A DNA stretch of 38,373 bases from UBA1794 sp050946375 (lineage in GTDB: Bacteria; Bacteroidota; Bacteroidia; Bacteroidales; Bacteroidaceae), in NCBI GenBank assembly GCA_050946375.1, contig JBMNUT010000018.1, forward strand, positions 1-38,373. Reading direction: 5' to 3'. A program made the position numbers and the translations under genes. Below are positions 23,544 to 31,817 of the stretch, piece by piece (positions within the stretch are counted from its first letter, which is position 1; every line of letters begins with the position of its first letter). The notes beneath the pieces were generated by a model. The model worked only from the letters and a program-made list of their open reading frames with translations. It was not told the origin of the DNA and did no database searches.

Positions 23544-26108
23544 ATGAGACTCTTCGCACAAAACCTCCTGCAGGCCCTGCGCGACCTGAAGAAACACGCC
23601 GCGCAAGCCTCCGTATCAGCCCTCGGGATAGCCATCGCCACCGTGTGCCTCGCCTTCTCCCTCAACTGGCTCTGGAGCGAGACCCACCGCGACTACTTCC
23701 GACCGGACTACGAAAACATCCACCACCTGCGCTTCCGCACCACCGACTCTACCGCGCAATGGAAAAACTACGACCCCCGCATCAGCTACTACTACCAGCC
23801 GCAGCTCGACAGCCTGCTGCGCGGGGCGGGAGTGCCCTACGCCCTCTATCGGCCCTCCTGGGTGACTCAGAAACTCACCTGCGCCGACAGGCCGGAAGCC
23901 AAAGTCTACATCTCCAGCACGGATGCGGACACCGCCTTCCTGCGCATGGCGGGCCTGAAAACCCTGGCCGGCGACGCCCGCCAAGCCCTCCTCCAGCCCG
24001 ACAAGGCCGTCATCACCGCCTCCGTGGCGCAGAAGCTCTTCGGCTGCAGCCCGGCGGAAGCCATCGGGCGGAGCTTCGTAAGCCAGAGAATCTACCCCTC
24101 GATCTACTTCACGGAGTACGGCCACACGGTGGGAGCCGTAGTGGAAGACTGCAAAGACCCGGAGGCCACCAACCTCGGCTTCGAGGCAATCTTCCCCCTC
24201 ACCGTATCGGATGACGACCGGCTGCCCAACAACAGCAATTTCCGCGTGCTCATCCATACCGACCGGCCGGAAGAAGTGACGGAAACGCTGCGCCGCATGC
24301 AAATGCACGAGATGGATGCCGGCAGCTACTACGACCTCACACCCCTGCGCACGCTGCACAACCTGGGCCGCGGCAAGCCGCTCCTCTCAGTGTGCTTCTA
24401 CCCGATCGCCTTTTGCTGCATATCGCTCATCCTGCTGCTCAGCGCGCTGGTCAACCTGACGGCCACTTACACCTCCATCTTCCTGAGCCGCTCGCGCGAA
24501 TATGCCCTCCGCCACTGCCTCGGGGCTACGCGCTGGCAAAACGCGGCATGGATGCTGACGGAGACCGCTCCCGTCCTGCTCGCCGGCCTCTTCCTCGCCG
24601 CGCTCGGGACGGAGTGGTGCGACCGGTTGGACAGCGTGCCCGGCATACGGAACCACTCCTACACGGCGCTCGCCTGGGTCTATGCCCTGGCCGCCGCGCT
24701 CTACCTCGCCGGAATGGCCTACCCCGTCCATAAGATGCAGCGCCTCTACCGCGCCTCCTTCGGGCAGGGCGGCGGACGGGGTGGCAGCTCCCATGCCTGG
24801 CTGCTGGCCGTGCAGTGCTTTGCCTGCGCGCTGCTGCTCTTCGTATCCCTCGGTATGCAGCGGCAACTCTCGGGCATGATCGGCCAAGACCTCGGCTACG
24901 ACCGCGAAAACCTCCTGCGCCTCCACACGGGACGGGAGAACCGCACGGGAAAAACCGAGCCCTTCAGCTACATGGGGCTGTTCTACACCTTGCCCGACGA
25001 ACTGCGCAAGGAGCGAAGCGCGGGCATCACGGACGTGCTGGCCATGCCCGCCGACATATTCAACAGCTTCACCCGCCGGCGCATGCGCGTCTACACCGAA
25101 GAAGAGGGGAACGATACGAGCGTAGGGCGGTACAATACTTCCGGAACGTTAGTAGACCGGATGAAAGACGAATTCGAGAAAGACGGCCTGCGCGTCCTGT
25201 CGCTCATCGAAGTGCCCTACCGCGCCATCGACTTCTTCCACATCCGCGTCGGAGGCGCCGCCTCGCCCGTATGGTCCGAAGAGGGGGAACGCGAGGGCCG
25301 GGTACAGGTCATCGTCAACCCCGCCGCCGCCCGGCTATTAAGCATAGGCGAGAAGGGGGAACGCCGGGCGCAGGCCCCGACCTATTACTCCACCCTGTAC
25401 GGGGCAAACAACGCCATCATTTTCACCGGCAGTGACCACATCAGCGAGCGGGCGCTTGATATACGCGGCGTGGCTCCGCTGCGCCTGACGGACTTCCACG
25501 AGGGGGATGACGCGCTCATGCTGGCAGGCATACCCGAGGGGCAGCACAAGTGCAACTTCGTGGAGTACGATGCCATCTACGTGCGCCACGAACCCGGCCG
25601 CCGCGAGGAGGCCGAAGAGGCCATGCGCCGTGTGCTCCGGAAATTCGACGTGCCGGAAGACGAAATCCTCATCGAACCGCTCGACCAGTACATTGCCGGG
25701 AGCTACAAGGAGGAGGCCTACTACGCCCGCCTGCTCAATGCCCTGACCGTCTTCAGCCTGCTCATCACGCTCTCCGGCGTGGCTTCCATGATGCTCTACT
25801 CCCTGCGCCTGCGCCGCCGCAGCCTGGCCATCCACCGCATCATGGGCGCCGACTTCCGCACCGTCTTCCGCCAGAACGCCCGTACTTACCTGCTACTGAC
25901 GGCAACAGGATGCACCGTGGCTTTCTTCCCGGGCTATATACTCATGAAGAAATGGATGGAACATTTTCACTACGGCTCCGTGCCGGGCATCGGATTCATG
26001 CTACTCATTTTTGCTGGAATAGCCATACTCTCCCTGCTCATCGTTTACTTCCAAGTACGAAAGGCCATGAACGAAAAGCCGGTCGAAGTACTCCGCCCTG
26101 AATCCTGA
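23544..26108 (+). CDS. ABC transporter permease with two FtsX-like halves
   Basis: 854 residues. A helix at about 22-44 is followed by a periplasmic MacB-PCD-like domain (about 45-275), then helices near 280-306, 335-355, 370-392 and 415-435. A second periplasmic domain (about 440-725) and helices near 730-755, 785-805 and 820-845 follow. So two FtsX units are fused, the common form in Bacteroidales. Both halves carry the cytoplasmic coupling segment after a helix (RSREYALRHCLGATRWQ and RRRSLAIHRIMGADFR). Only one such permease is present, whereas related operons often have several. It is the last gene of the operon; the hairpin at 26155-26184 follows. Confidence 0.9.
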   Translation: MRLFAQNLLQALRDLKKHAAQASVSALGIAIATVCLAFSLNWLWSETHRDYFRPDYENIHHLRFRTTDSTAQWKNYDPRISYYYQPQLDSLLRGAGVPYALYRPSWVTQKLTCADRPEAKVYISSTDADTAFLRMAGLKTLAGDARQALLQPDKAVITASVAQKLFGCSPAEAIGRSFVSQRIYPSIYFTEYGHTVGAVVEDCKDPEATNLGFEAIFPLTVSDDDRLPNNSNFRVLIHTDRPEEVTETLRRMQMHEMDAGSYYDLTPLRTLHNLGRGKPLLSVCFYPIAFCCISLILLLSALVNLTATYTSIFLSRSREYALRHCLGATRWQNAAWMLTETAPVLLAGLFLAALGTEWCDRLDSVPGIRNHSYTALAWVYALAAALYLAGMAYPVHKMQRLYRASFGQGGGRGGSSHAWLLAVQCFACALLLFVSLGMQRQLSGMIGQDLGYDRENLLRLHTGRENRTGKTEPFSYMGLFYTLPDELRKERSAGITDVLAMPADIFNSFTRRRMRVYTEEEGNDTSVGRYNTSGTLVDRMKDEFEKDGLRVLSLIEVPYRAIDFFHIRVGGAASPVWSEEGEREGRVQVIVNPAAARLLSIGEKGERRAQAPTYYSTLYGANNAIIFTGSDHISERALDIRGVAPLRLTDFHEGDDALMLAGIPEGQHKCNFVEYDAIYVRHEPGRREEAEEAMRRVLRKFDVPEDEILIEPLDQYIAGSYKEEAYYARLLNALTVFSLLITLSGVASMMLYSLRLRRRSLAIHRIMGADFRTVFRQNARTYLLLTATGCTVAFFPGYILMKKWMEHFHYGSVPGIGFMLLIFAGIAILSLLIVYFQVRKAMNEKPVEVLRPES

Positions 26109-26126
26109 CCCAGATCTCCGCAAGAA

Positions 26127-26154
26127 TTGCAGCAAGGCTTTCCCCCCAAAAAAG
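26127..26154. repeat. Possible single degenerate 22-bp-type repeat unit
   Basis: TTGCAGCAAGG followed by CTTTCCCCCCAAAAAAG resembles the unit found at seven other intergenic sites, with expanded C and A runs. It stands alone after the efflux operon. Confidence 0.3.
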
Positions 26155-26184
26155 ATGAAGGTGTGTCCAAAAACACACCTTCAT
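26148..26184 (-). terminator. Terminator of tRNA-Ser(TGA), also facing the efflux operon
   Basis: ATGAAGGTGTGT (26155-26166) and ACACACCTTCAT (26173-26184) form a perfect 12-bp stem with a 6-nt loop. On the minus strand CTTTTTTGG follows, the classic tail, just past the tRNA 3' end. On the plus strand it lies 46 bp after the permease stop but has a weaker tail (TCTGTT). Confidence 0.85.
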
Positions 26185-26191
26185 TCTGTTG

Positions 26192-26276
26192 CGGAAAGGG
26201 AGGGATTCGAACCCCCGGTACGTCTCCGTACGGCGGTTTTCAAGACCGCTGTAATCGACCACTCTACCACCTTTCC
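26192..26276 (-). tRNA. tRNA-Ser (anticodon TGA)
   Basis: 85 nt on the minus strand. The acceptor arms GGAAAGG and CCTTTCC pair fully, with discriminator G. The anticodon loop reads CTTGAAA between GCGGT and ACCGC. A long variable arm (class II, as in serine tRNAs) and the T-loop GGTTCGAATCC are present. The 3' CCA is not encoded. A well-spaced promoter precedes it and a terminator follows. Confidence 0.96.
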
Positions 26277-26335
26277 TTTTTTCCCGCATAGAAAAATTAG
26301 ACGAGGACAGTGCCTCTCCGGGGAGAAATGCGCGG

Positions 26336-26367
26336 CAAAAGTAGAACTTTTTTTCGATTCGTGCAAA
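26336..26367 (-). promoter_or_regulatory. Promoter of tRNA-Ser(TGA)
   Basis: The minus strand has TTTG at 26364-26367 and TACTTTTG at 26336-26343 with a 20-bp spacer, an excellent match to the Bacteroidales primary-sigma promoter, about 60 bp upstream of the tRNA. Confidence 0.8.
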
Positions 26368-26412
26368 CAGACGCGGATAAAAGGCGGCGAAGAGAGACAC
26401 TTTTTGTGCTTA

Positions 26413-27090
26413 TCAGCGCTTCAAAAGGTCTAAGCCCAAGCGTTCAGCCGCCAGAATCTGCAGTTTACCACGAGAAATAGAAGCCAGATCCCGATCTTTC
26501 CAAGCATTCAACACACGAGAAACGGAGAGCCGCGTTTCGTTGACTTCATCAGCCAAATCTTCCATACGGATGCGAAAAGCCTTGCGACCCTCGTAGGTAT
26601 TGCATACACGCAGAAGCCAATACTTCACCTTCTCTTCCGCAGTAGCACCCACCGGGCGCAGGAGCCGCTGACGCAGCACCTGAGCCCGGCGGGAAAGTAT
26701 GTTGAGTAAGTTCATCCGGACTATGGGATACGAGCAAAGCCGCTCAAGCACTTCATTCTTACGCAAAGCAAAATAACTCGAATCCACCTCGGCCCGATAC
26801 GTCGACGTATAGCAACCGTCATAACCCATGAGCGAGTACGGTTCAATAAGTGCAGGCCCGACAACTTCTTCTTCCATCGTAAACCGTTCCAACTCGGTAG
26901 TAGCGGAAAAAGTTCCGCGAATGAGGTAAAGCAACTCCTGGCACGCATCACCCTGCCGCACGATGGTCGCGCCAGAGGTTACCTTGCGAAAGTCGAAAGG
27001 ACACTTTTCTAATATGCGGGTAAAGTCATCAAATGAAATACCTTGCAGCAGCGGCATCAGGCGCAACAGGTCATACGTACTATTATTCAT
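26413..27090 (-). CDS. Crp/Fnr-family transcription regulator
   Basis: 225 residues. Residues about 10-130 form a cyclic-nucleotide-binding-type beta-roll, beginning with FDDFTRILEKCPFDFRKVTSGATIVRQGD. The usual phosphate-binding motif for cAMP is not clearly kept, so the ligand is uncertain. The C-terminal winged HTH lies at about 150-210, with recognition region MEDLADEVNETRLSVSRVLNAW. It has no Fe-S cysteine cluster. It is transcribed alone from the promoter at 27119-27149; the receptor gene on the same strand ends 114 bp upstream of its start, beyond the promoter. Targets are unknown; the adjacent TonB-dependent protein is one possibility. Confidence 0.87.
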   Translation of the reverse strand: MNNSTYDLLRLMPLLQGISFDDFTRILEKCPFDFRKVTSGATIVRQGDACQELLYLIRGTFSATTELERFTMEEEVVGPALIEPYSLMGYDGCYTSTYRAEVDSSYFALRKNEVLERLCSYPIVRMNLLNILSRRAQVLRQRLLRPVGATAEEKVKYWLLRVCNTYEGRKAFRIRMEDLADEVNETRLSVSRVLNAWKDRDLASISRGKLQILAAERLGLDLLKR

Positions 27091-27118
27091 AACTCAACGG
27101 CATTAGAGGTATAGGAGG

Positions 27119-27149
27119 CAAATATATAAAATCTTTTCTTAATTGACAA
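27119..27149 (-). promoter_or_regulatory. Promoter of the Crp/Fnr-type gene
   Basis: The minus strand has TATATTTG at 27119-27126 and TTG at 27147-27149 with a 20-bp spacer, 29 bp before the start codon. Confidence 0.7.
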
Positions 27150-27203
27150 TTATTTTTGCCTTTTATCTTCCTCCATGCCGTATAATATGCCATTTTTACA
27201 TAC

Positions 27204-29540
27204 TTATATGCCGCTCGAAGGCGCGTCTGAGTTACTTTCCTGAGCGCCTTCATCCGAAGATTTCACATCGTCGTTCGAAACGCCACGCCGCGCTTTCTTC
27301 ACCGTTGCCTTGAGTTCACCAAGACGATAACTTACCCTAAGCCCGACGCGGAACTGGTAAGTGCGCGAAGAAGAAACCGCGAGAAATTCCGTCGTCTCCT
27401 GCCGGGAGCCGGAAGTCTGATAGGGATTGAAGATTCCATTCAGCCCCAACGTCAGATTCAGCCGCTTCTCCAGGAGTTCTTTGGTAAGAGTCAGAGAATT
27501 CCAGAAGTAACCGTCCGATTTTCCCTGCAGGGAAATGCCGCCTCCGGAGCCGCCCATGAAGAGTCCGGCACGAAGCCCCCAAGGCATCTGCTGCTGCAGT
27601 CCGCCAAAAACCTGATAGGTAAAGCCGTGATTGCGAAGATTCATTTCCGGACTCTCGTAGTCGCTGTACGTAAGCGACGCATTTCCGAAAATACGGGTCC
27701 CGCGGAACGGGCTGTAATTGACATAGCCCGAAAGCCCGGTGCTGCGGCTCTTTCCGATATTGGCGTAAGTCGTACAGAGCGTATCGTTCTGTAAATAAGA
27801 ATACGACTCAATGCTGTTATTCACAAAAGTATAATAAGCCGAAAGCCCCATAAATATTTTTGCCGAGAAATAGCTGTACGAAAGATTGAGCGAATGACTC
27901 TTTTCCGTATCAAGGTCAGGGTTACCGAAACTCAAGTACCCCGGCGTATTGCGGTCGACATAAGGATCGAGGAAACTGATGCCGGGCCGGCTGATACGCA
28001 TGTTATATCCCAATCGCATATTGCTCCCGTCGTTTATTTTATAGGTGAACAGCACGCTGGGCACCACATCGTCAAAACCGACACTAAAGTCCGGATGGTT
28101 CTCCTGATGATACTTCATCTTCTGGAAAGTATGCTCGTAGCGGCCGCCCACCGTCGCCGTAAAGCGATTCCAAGTGAGCCGGTAGCTCAGGTAAGCCGCC
28201 AGAATATCCTGATTGTGGTCATACTGCGAACTGCGCTCCGCGTCATACTCATAATTATCCTTATCCAAGTCGGCCGAATAATAGCGCCCGTCACTTCCGT
28301 TGCGACGGATGATGTACTTCAAGCCCGTTTCTATCTCGTGCATATCCGTAATAGGATTCACATAGTCGGCCTGGAAGGTATGTTCCCAGCTGCTGTTCTC
28401 GTTGGTAGAACGCAGATTCTGCAAGGAAGCCAGGATTGTCTCTTCCAGCGGACGCCCGGTGGGGATGGTGTCATAGCGGTTTTCGTAGCGGTTTTCCGAA
28501 GGACTACTGCTCAAATAATAAGAAAGGGTGAGAAGTTCGTCTTTGTTCCGCTTGAAGGTACGCTGATAGTCGATGCTGGCATTTATATAGGTACTCTGGC
28601 TTCGGTTCATTCCTGCATTCCGATATGAATAGGTATGAGGACGTCTTCCCGTCAAAGGGTCAATCTCCCTGCCCCACATGTTCGAACTGTTTTCCGAAAG
28701 GCTGTGGTTATTGAGGAAAAACATATCGCCCGAAACGGTCAGCAAACGCAGGGTATCGATTTCATAACTTGCCTCAATCCCGCCCATGTGCATGTTGGTA
28801 CGCCCGTTCGAGCTGCCCTCGTTCAGCAGATAATAGTTGTCTTCGGAGTCGAAGGCGGTACGTTCCTGCCGGCTACGGGTGGTGAATCCCTCGTCGTGGA
28901 TGTAGTTGTAGCGCATCGTGGTGGTGAACTTACCCTTCTGCACCGTCGCATAGACTCCTCCCCCTTGGGCATTGTTGGCCACTATGCCGTTAAAGTTAAT
29001 CATATACCCGCTCATCCGGCCGACCGTCACGATGTTCAAGATGCCGGTCACGCCTTCCGCGTCGTAGCGTGCCCCGGGATTGGTCAGGACTTCTATCTTC
29101 TGGATGCTCGATGCCGGCATGCTTTGCAGAACTTCCTTCGGGTTGTTGGTTACCATATTGTTCGGCTTTCCGTTGATGTAGACCTTGAATTTGGAAGAAC
29201 CGTTCACCTGAATGTTGTCTTCCCCGTCCACCGTTACGTAAGGCACCTTGCGCAACATCTCCAGCGTATTGTCCGTCTTGGAGTCGGGGTCGCTCTGCAC
29301 GTCGTAAGCCACCTTGTCGGCTTCCATTTTAATCAGCGGTTTCTGAGCCCGCACCGTTACGACATCCAGACTTGTCAGCGAGTCGGCCATCGTGGCGAGC
29401 AAAGAATCCATCGCTGCCGAACCCGTAGCTGACGGAGCGACCGTCACCGAATCGGCCCACGCCTCATTAGCCGAGGCGGAAAGGCCATAAAGACACATCC
29501 CTGCAAGCAGGGACAGTGTTCCCAGTTTTTTTGTATTCAT
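27204..29540 (-). CDS. TonB-dependent receptor-like outer-membrane beta-barrel protein (PF14905 type)
   Basis: 778 residues with a signal peptide (1-25). A plug domain (about 60-175) has SKTDNTLEMLRKVPYVTVDGEDNIQVNG and SSIQKIEVLTNPGARYDAEG. About 600 residues of alternating barrel strands follow, ending in RVSYRLGELKA. The C-terminus is a polar tail (VKKARRGVSNDD and a Ser/Asp/Glu-rich end) of the kind found in this Bacteroidales family. The carboxypeptidase-regulatory-like domain that often precedes the plug is absent; a short low-complexity segment (residues 26-55) replaces it. No SusD-like lipoprotein is next to it, so it is not a classical SusC. The transported compound is unknown. Confidence 0.87.
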   Translation of the reverse strand: MNTKKLGTLSLLAGMCLYGLSASANEAWADSVTVAPSATGSAAMDSLLATMADSLTSLDVVTVRAQKPLIKMEADKVAYDVQSDPDSKTDNTLEMLRKVPYVTVDGEDNIQVNGSSKFKVYINGKPNNMVTNNPKEVLQSMPASSIQKIEVLTNPGARYDAEGVTGILNIVTVGRMSGYMINFNGIVANNAQGGGVYATVQKGKFTTTMRYNYIHDEGFTTRSRQERTAFDSEDNYYLLNEGSSNGRTNMHMGGIEASYEIDTLRLLTVSGDMFFLNNHSLSENSSNMWGREIDPLTGRRPHTYSYRNAGMNRSQSTYINASIDYQRTFKRNKDELLTLSYYLSSSPSENRYENRYDTIPTGRPLEETILASLQNLRSTNENSSWEHTFQADYVNPITDMHEIETGLKYIIRRNGSDGRYYSADLDKDNYEYDAERSSQYDHNQDILAAYLSYRLTWNRFTATVGGRYEHTFQKMKYHQENHPDFSVGFDDVVPSVLFTYKINDGSNMRLGYNMRISRPGISFLDPYVDRNTPGYLSFGNPDLDTEKSHSLNLSYSYFSAKIFMGLSAYYTFVNNSIESYSYLQNDTLCTTYANIGKSRSTGLSGYVNYSPFRGTRIFGNASLTYSDYESPEMNLRNHGFTYQVFGGLQQQMPWGLRAGLFMGGSGGGISLQGKSDGYFWNSLTLTKELLEKRLNLTLGLNGIFNPYQTSGSRQETTEFLAVSSSRTYQFRVGLRVSYRLGELKATVKKARRGVSNDDVKSSDEGAQESNSDAPSSGI

Positions 29541-29568
29541 CTCGTTGTTCCCAGTTTATTTTTGCGGT

Positions 29569-29576
29569 CAAAAGTA
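29569..29576 (-). promoter_or_regulatory. -7 element of the TonB-dependent receptor-like gene
   Basis: The minus strand reads TACTTTTG, 29 bp before the start codon at 29540. The expected -33 position falls inside the hairpin at 29591-29622, and no TTTG is seen. Confidence 0.45.
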
Positions 29577-29590
29577 TCCTTTTTATCAGA

Positions 29591-29627
29591 ACGCGGGAAA
29601 GCATTACTCATCTTTCCCGCGTTTTTT
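29591..29627 (+). terminator. Plus-strand terminator between two minus-strand genes
   Basis: ACGCGGGAAAG (29591-29601) and CTTTCCCGCGT (29612-29622) form a perfect 11-bp stem with a 10-nt loop; the T-run from 29622 follows on the plus strand only. Both neighbouring genes run on the minus strand, so it would stop transcription antisense to the receptor gene. Confidence 0.7.
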
Positions 29628-29686
29628 CAAACCCTATATATTCCTTCAACAATATTTATAGTATCGGATTTTAGAAGATTTTCCTC

Positions 29687-29722
29687 ATCGGTAAAACCAG
29701 AATTCCCCGTATTCTTACCGAT
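29687..29722. repeat. Inverted repeat over the stop codon of the membrane-anchored protein gene
   Basis: ATCGGTAA (29687-29694) and TTACCGAT (29715-29722) are perfect 8-bp arms spanning the stop codon at 29715-29717, with AGAAT and ATTCT nested inside. No clear T-tract follows on the minus strand, so it may be a 3'-stabilising hairpin rather than a terminator. Confidence 0.4.
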
Positions 29723-30530
29723 TCTGTTCCTCACTGCCTTGTTTATCGCGCAGAGAGATGGTGACAGGTTCGTTGCCGAACTTGATTCGCAGACGTGCAT
29801 CTTCGCCCTGCGGCAGCCATCGTACTTCACCCACATCGATACCGTCCACCTCACAAGTCTCCTCGCTGTGGGCACGCAGTTGCAGCACATCGATGCGACT
29901 CCCGTCGTACACCAGCCAGCCGCCTCGCGTAGACGACAAGTCGCGCGTCAGCGTATCGAGCCGACTGCCTACAATATAAATACGGGCTGCAGAACGATAA
30001 TCCAAGTGACTTATGCGGGAAGAATCCACCCAGCAAGAGAAATGGCCGTCGCAAGTCAACGTCCGGTCAACGCGCAAGCCTTTCAGCCTGCAGTTCGTAC
30101 CAGACTCTCCGTGGATTCCTTCCAGCATATCGTCAGGCACATAAAGCACCGCACCGGCTCCCTCGATGAGAGTCGTATGATGCGCCTCAAGCAACGGATC
30201 CAGTTGAAGCAGGCTCAGCCACAACGTGTCGCCTCCAGGTTGGATATGGACATAGGGCTTCAGTTCGGCAGGATACTCCAGAAACGGTTCCACCTCCCCC
30301 TCCGGCAGAGGGCGGACCGTAAGTTCAAACCCGGTGACACGTGTATCTGAAAAGATTTCCAGATACTTTCCCTTCTCCACTTTCTGGCGGGATAGGTCCT
30401 TCCAGGCGATGGTATAGGTGCGGGAGTACTGCCCTTCGCGTGCGAGAAAAGCCAAACACAATATGCCGACCACCATGGGCACAAACAAAGCTATGCCCGC
30501 ACCAATCAATATCTTAGACGTTTTTTTCAT
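29715..30530 (-). CDS. Membrane-anchored protein of unknown function, last gene of the ABC-2 operon
   Basis: 271 residues. A single hydrophobic segment at about 8-29 is a signal anchor, so the rest probably lies in the periplasm. The remainder is beta-rich with repeated short strands (SRISHLDYRSAARIYIVGSRLDTLT, GSRIDVLQLRAHS), suggesting a parallel beta-helix like the DUF2807 putative adhesin-head fold. That assignment is a guess from pattern. It starts 2 bp after the GntR gene's stop and must be co-transcribed with it. Its place in a GntR/ABC-2 operon suggests a role in sensing or resisting envelope stress. Confidence 0.7.
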   Translation of the reverse strand: MKKTSKILIGAGIALFVPMVVGILCLAFLAREGQYSRTYTIAWKDLSRQKVEKGKYLEIFSDTRVTGFELTVRPLPEGEVEPFLEYPAELKPYVHIQPGGDTLWLSLLQLDPLLEAHHTTLIEGAGAVLYVPDDMLEGIHGESGTNCRLKGLRVDRTLTCDGHFSCWVDSSRISHLDYRSAARIYIVGSRLDTLTRDLSSTRGGWLVYDGSRIDVLQLRAHSEETCEVDGIDVGEVRWLPQGEDARLRIKFGNEPVTISLRDKQGSEEQNR

Positions 30531-30532
30531 GA

Positions 30533-30937
30533 TTATTCTGCATTATTTGAAAGATTACCCATATTCGTTTTTTCCTTTTTGTCCAGCCATTCCTCGAAAA
30601 GTTCTGCCAGACGGGCCGGAGTAAGCCCCAACAGATGCGCCATGCGGAAGCATTCGGGCAGGTCACCGCCCAGAAACTGCTCCTGACGCATGCGGCGGAT
30701 GGCCTCGACCGCGGTAGGGGCCACGAAGTAGCCCAGTCCCCGCTTGTTGTAGATGACGCCCCAGTTCTGCAGCTGCTCGAAGCTGCGCATCACCGTGTTG
30801 TTGTTCACCTCTACCAAAGCCGCATACTCCCGCACCGAAGGTATCCGGGCTTCCGGAGCATAGTGCCCCAGGAGTATCTCGTCGCACAGGCGGTCGGCTA
30901 TCTGCAGATAGATGGCTTTCGGTTCTTTAAACTTCAT
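30533..30937 (-). CDS. GntR-family regulator, YtrA subfamily
   Basis: 134 residues, the short length typical of the YtrA group. The N-terminal winged HTH (about 8-75) has IYLQIADRLCDEIL, RIPSVREYAALVEVNNNTVMRSFEQL and GVIYNKRGLGYFV. The C-terminal part is only about 50 residues of helix, too small for a metabolite-binding domain. YtrA-type proteins usually repress an ABC transporter operon that includes their own gene. Here it is third in the operon, after the ATPase and permease (1 bp from the permease stop) rather than first. It probably represses the promoter at 32992-33023. Confidence 0.92.
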   Translation of the reverse strand: MKFKEPKAIYLQIADRLCDEILLGHYAPEARIPSVREYAALVEVNNNTVMRSFEQLQNWGVIYNKRGLGYFVAPTAVEAIRRMRQEQFLGGDLPECFRMAHLLGLTPARLAELFEEWLDKKEKTNMGNLSNNAE

Positions 30938-30938
30938 G

Positions 30939-31817
30939 CTACCAACGATTTATCAGTTCCATTTCTTTCATTCTGTAATAGGACATCACCAAAAAGAACA
31001 GGCTCACGAGACCCAACATGCAGTGGAATATGGCCTGCGCCTCGCCGGGTGTCATATTATCGCCTATCTCAACCGAAGTAAACAGGCCCAGCACATTCAC
31101 GCATCCCTCCATTCCCTTGGTAAAAAGCAGGCGGATAAGCACCCATGCGACCCAAAGGAACAATGCACCAACCAGCGAAATTGCCCCGACGGTCTTGATG
31201 AAAGCTCCCTTGGGCCACAGCGTACTGCCGAAGACAAACAGGCTGAAACAAAGAATATAGCAGGACACCACAACCCAGAACGTCTCCCAATCGCCGGCCA
31301 GCGAATAGGCGCCGTGGCCCACCAGGGCAGCGTAATTCATCCAGGGAATATCCAATTGCGGGTACAACACCGAACAAACCGCCACGCGAAGCACCTCGGA
31401 AACCATAAAAGAGGCCGGAAAAAGCACCGCCACGTAGAGCACCGACGTAAGCAGCGCCACCAGATATTTCTCCAGCGTAGAGGCCGGCGTCGTCAGCCAG
31501 CGCACGCGCAGTTTGGGAGTGGTAAGCTGGCGAGAAAAAGACGTGGCAGCAAACAAGAGGAAAAAAAAAGACAAGATTGACACTTGGCTAATCATTCCGG
31601 AAAAAGCAGATTCAAAAACCCAAGAAGTATCTGCTGCCCCTGCCTTCAAAGCCTCCATCCGGTGGTTACACGAAGAGATGAAAGTGGACCAGTTCGGTAC
31701 CATAATGGCCAAAAGCGGCGCCCACAGACGAGCATAGTAACCGGGTCTCCACGTTTCGTTCCACTCCTTGCGCAGCAGCAAGGCAAAGCGCCTGAAATTA
31801 AAAAGTTCTCCGTTCAT
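30939..31817 (-). CDS. ABC-2 type transporter permease
   Basis: 292 residues with about six hydrophobic segments: near 30-50, 80-100, 125-150, 170-195, 210-240 and 265-285. The N-terminus is an amphipathic helix with RRFALLLRKEWNET, the usual start of ABC-2 permeases. It forms the membrane channel for the ATPase whose stop codon overlaps its start by 4 bp (ATGA), so the two are translationally coupled. The substrate is unknown; related GntR-controlled systems handle cell-wall antibiotics or bacteriocins. Confidence 0.85.
   Translation of the reverse strand: MNGELFNFRRFALLLRKEWNETWRPGYYARLWAPLLAIMVPNWSTFISSCNHRMEALKAGAADTSWVFESAFSGMISQVSILSFFFLLFAATSFSRQLTTPKLRVRWLTTPASTLEKYLVALLTSVLYVAVLFPASFMVSEVLRVAVCSVLYPQLDIPWMNYAALVGHGAYSLAGDWETFWVVVSCYILCFSLFVFGSTLWPKGAFIKTVGAISLVGALFLWVAWVLIRLLFTKGMEGCVNVLGLFTSVEIGDNMTPGEAQAIFHCMLGLVSLFFLVMSYYRMKEMELINRW

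Noticed and set aside
27204..29540. SusC of a polysaccharide utilisation locus
   Set aside because: There is no SusD-like gene beside it, the N-terminal regulatory-like domain is missing, and the barrel is shorter than typical SusC proteins. It fits the PF14905 outer-membrane barrel group better.
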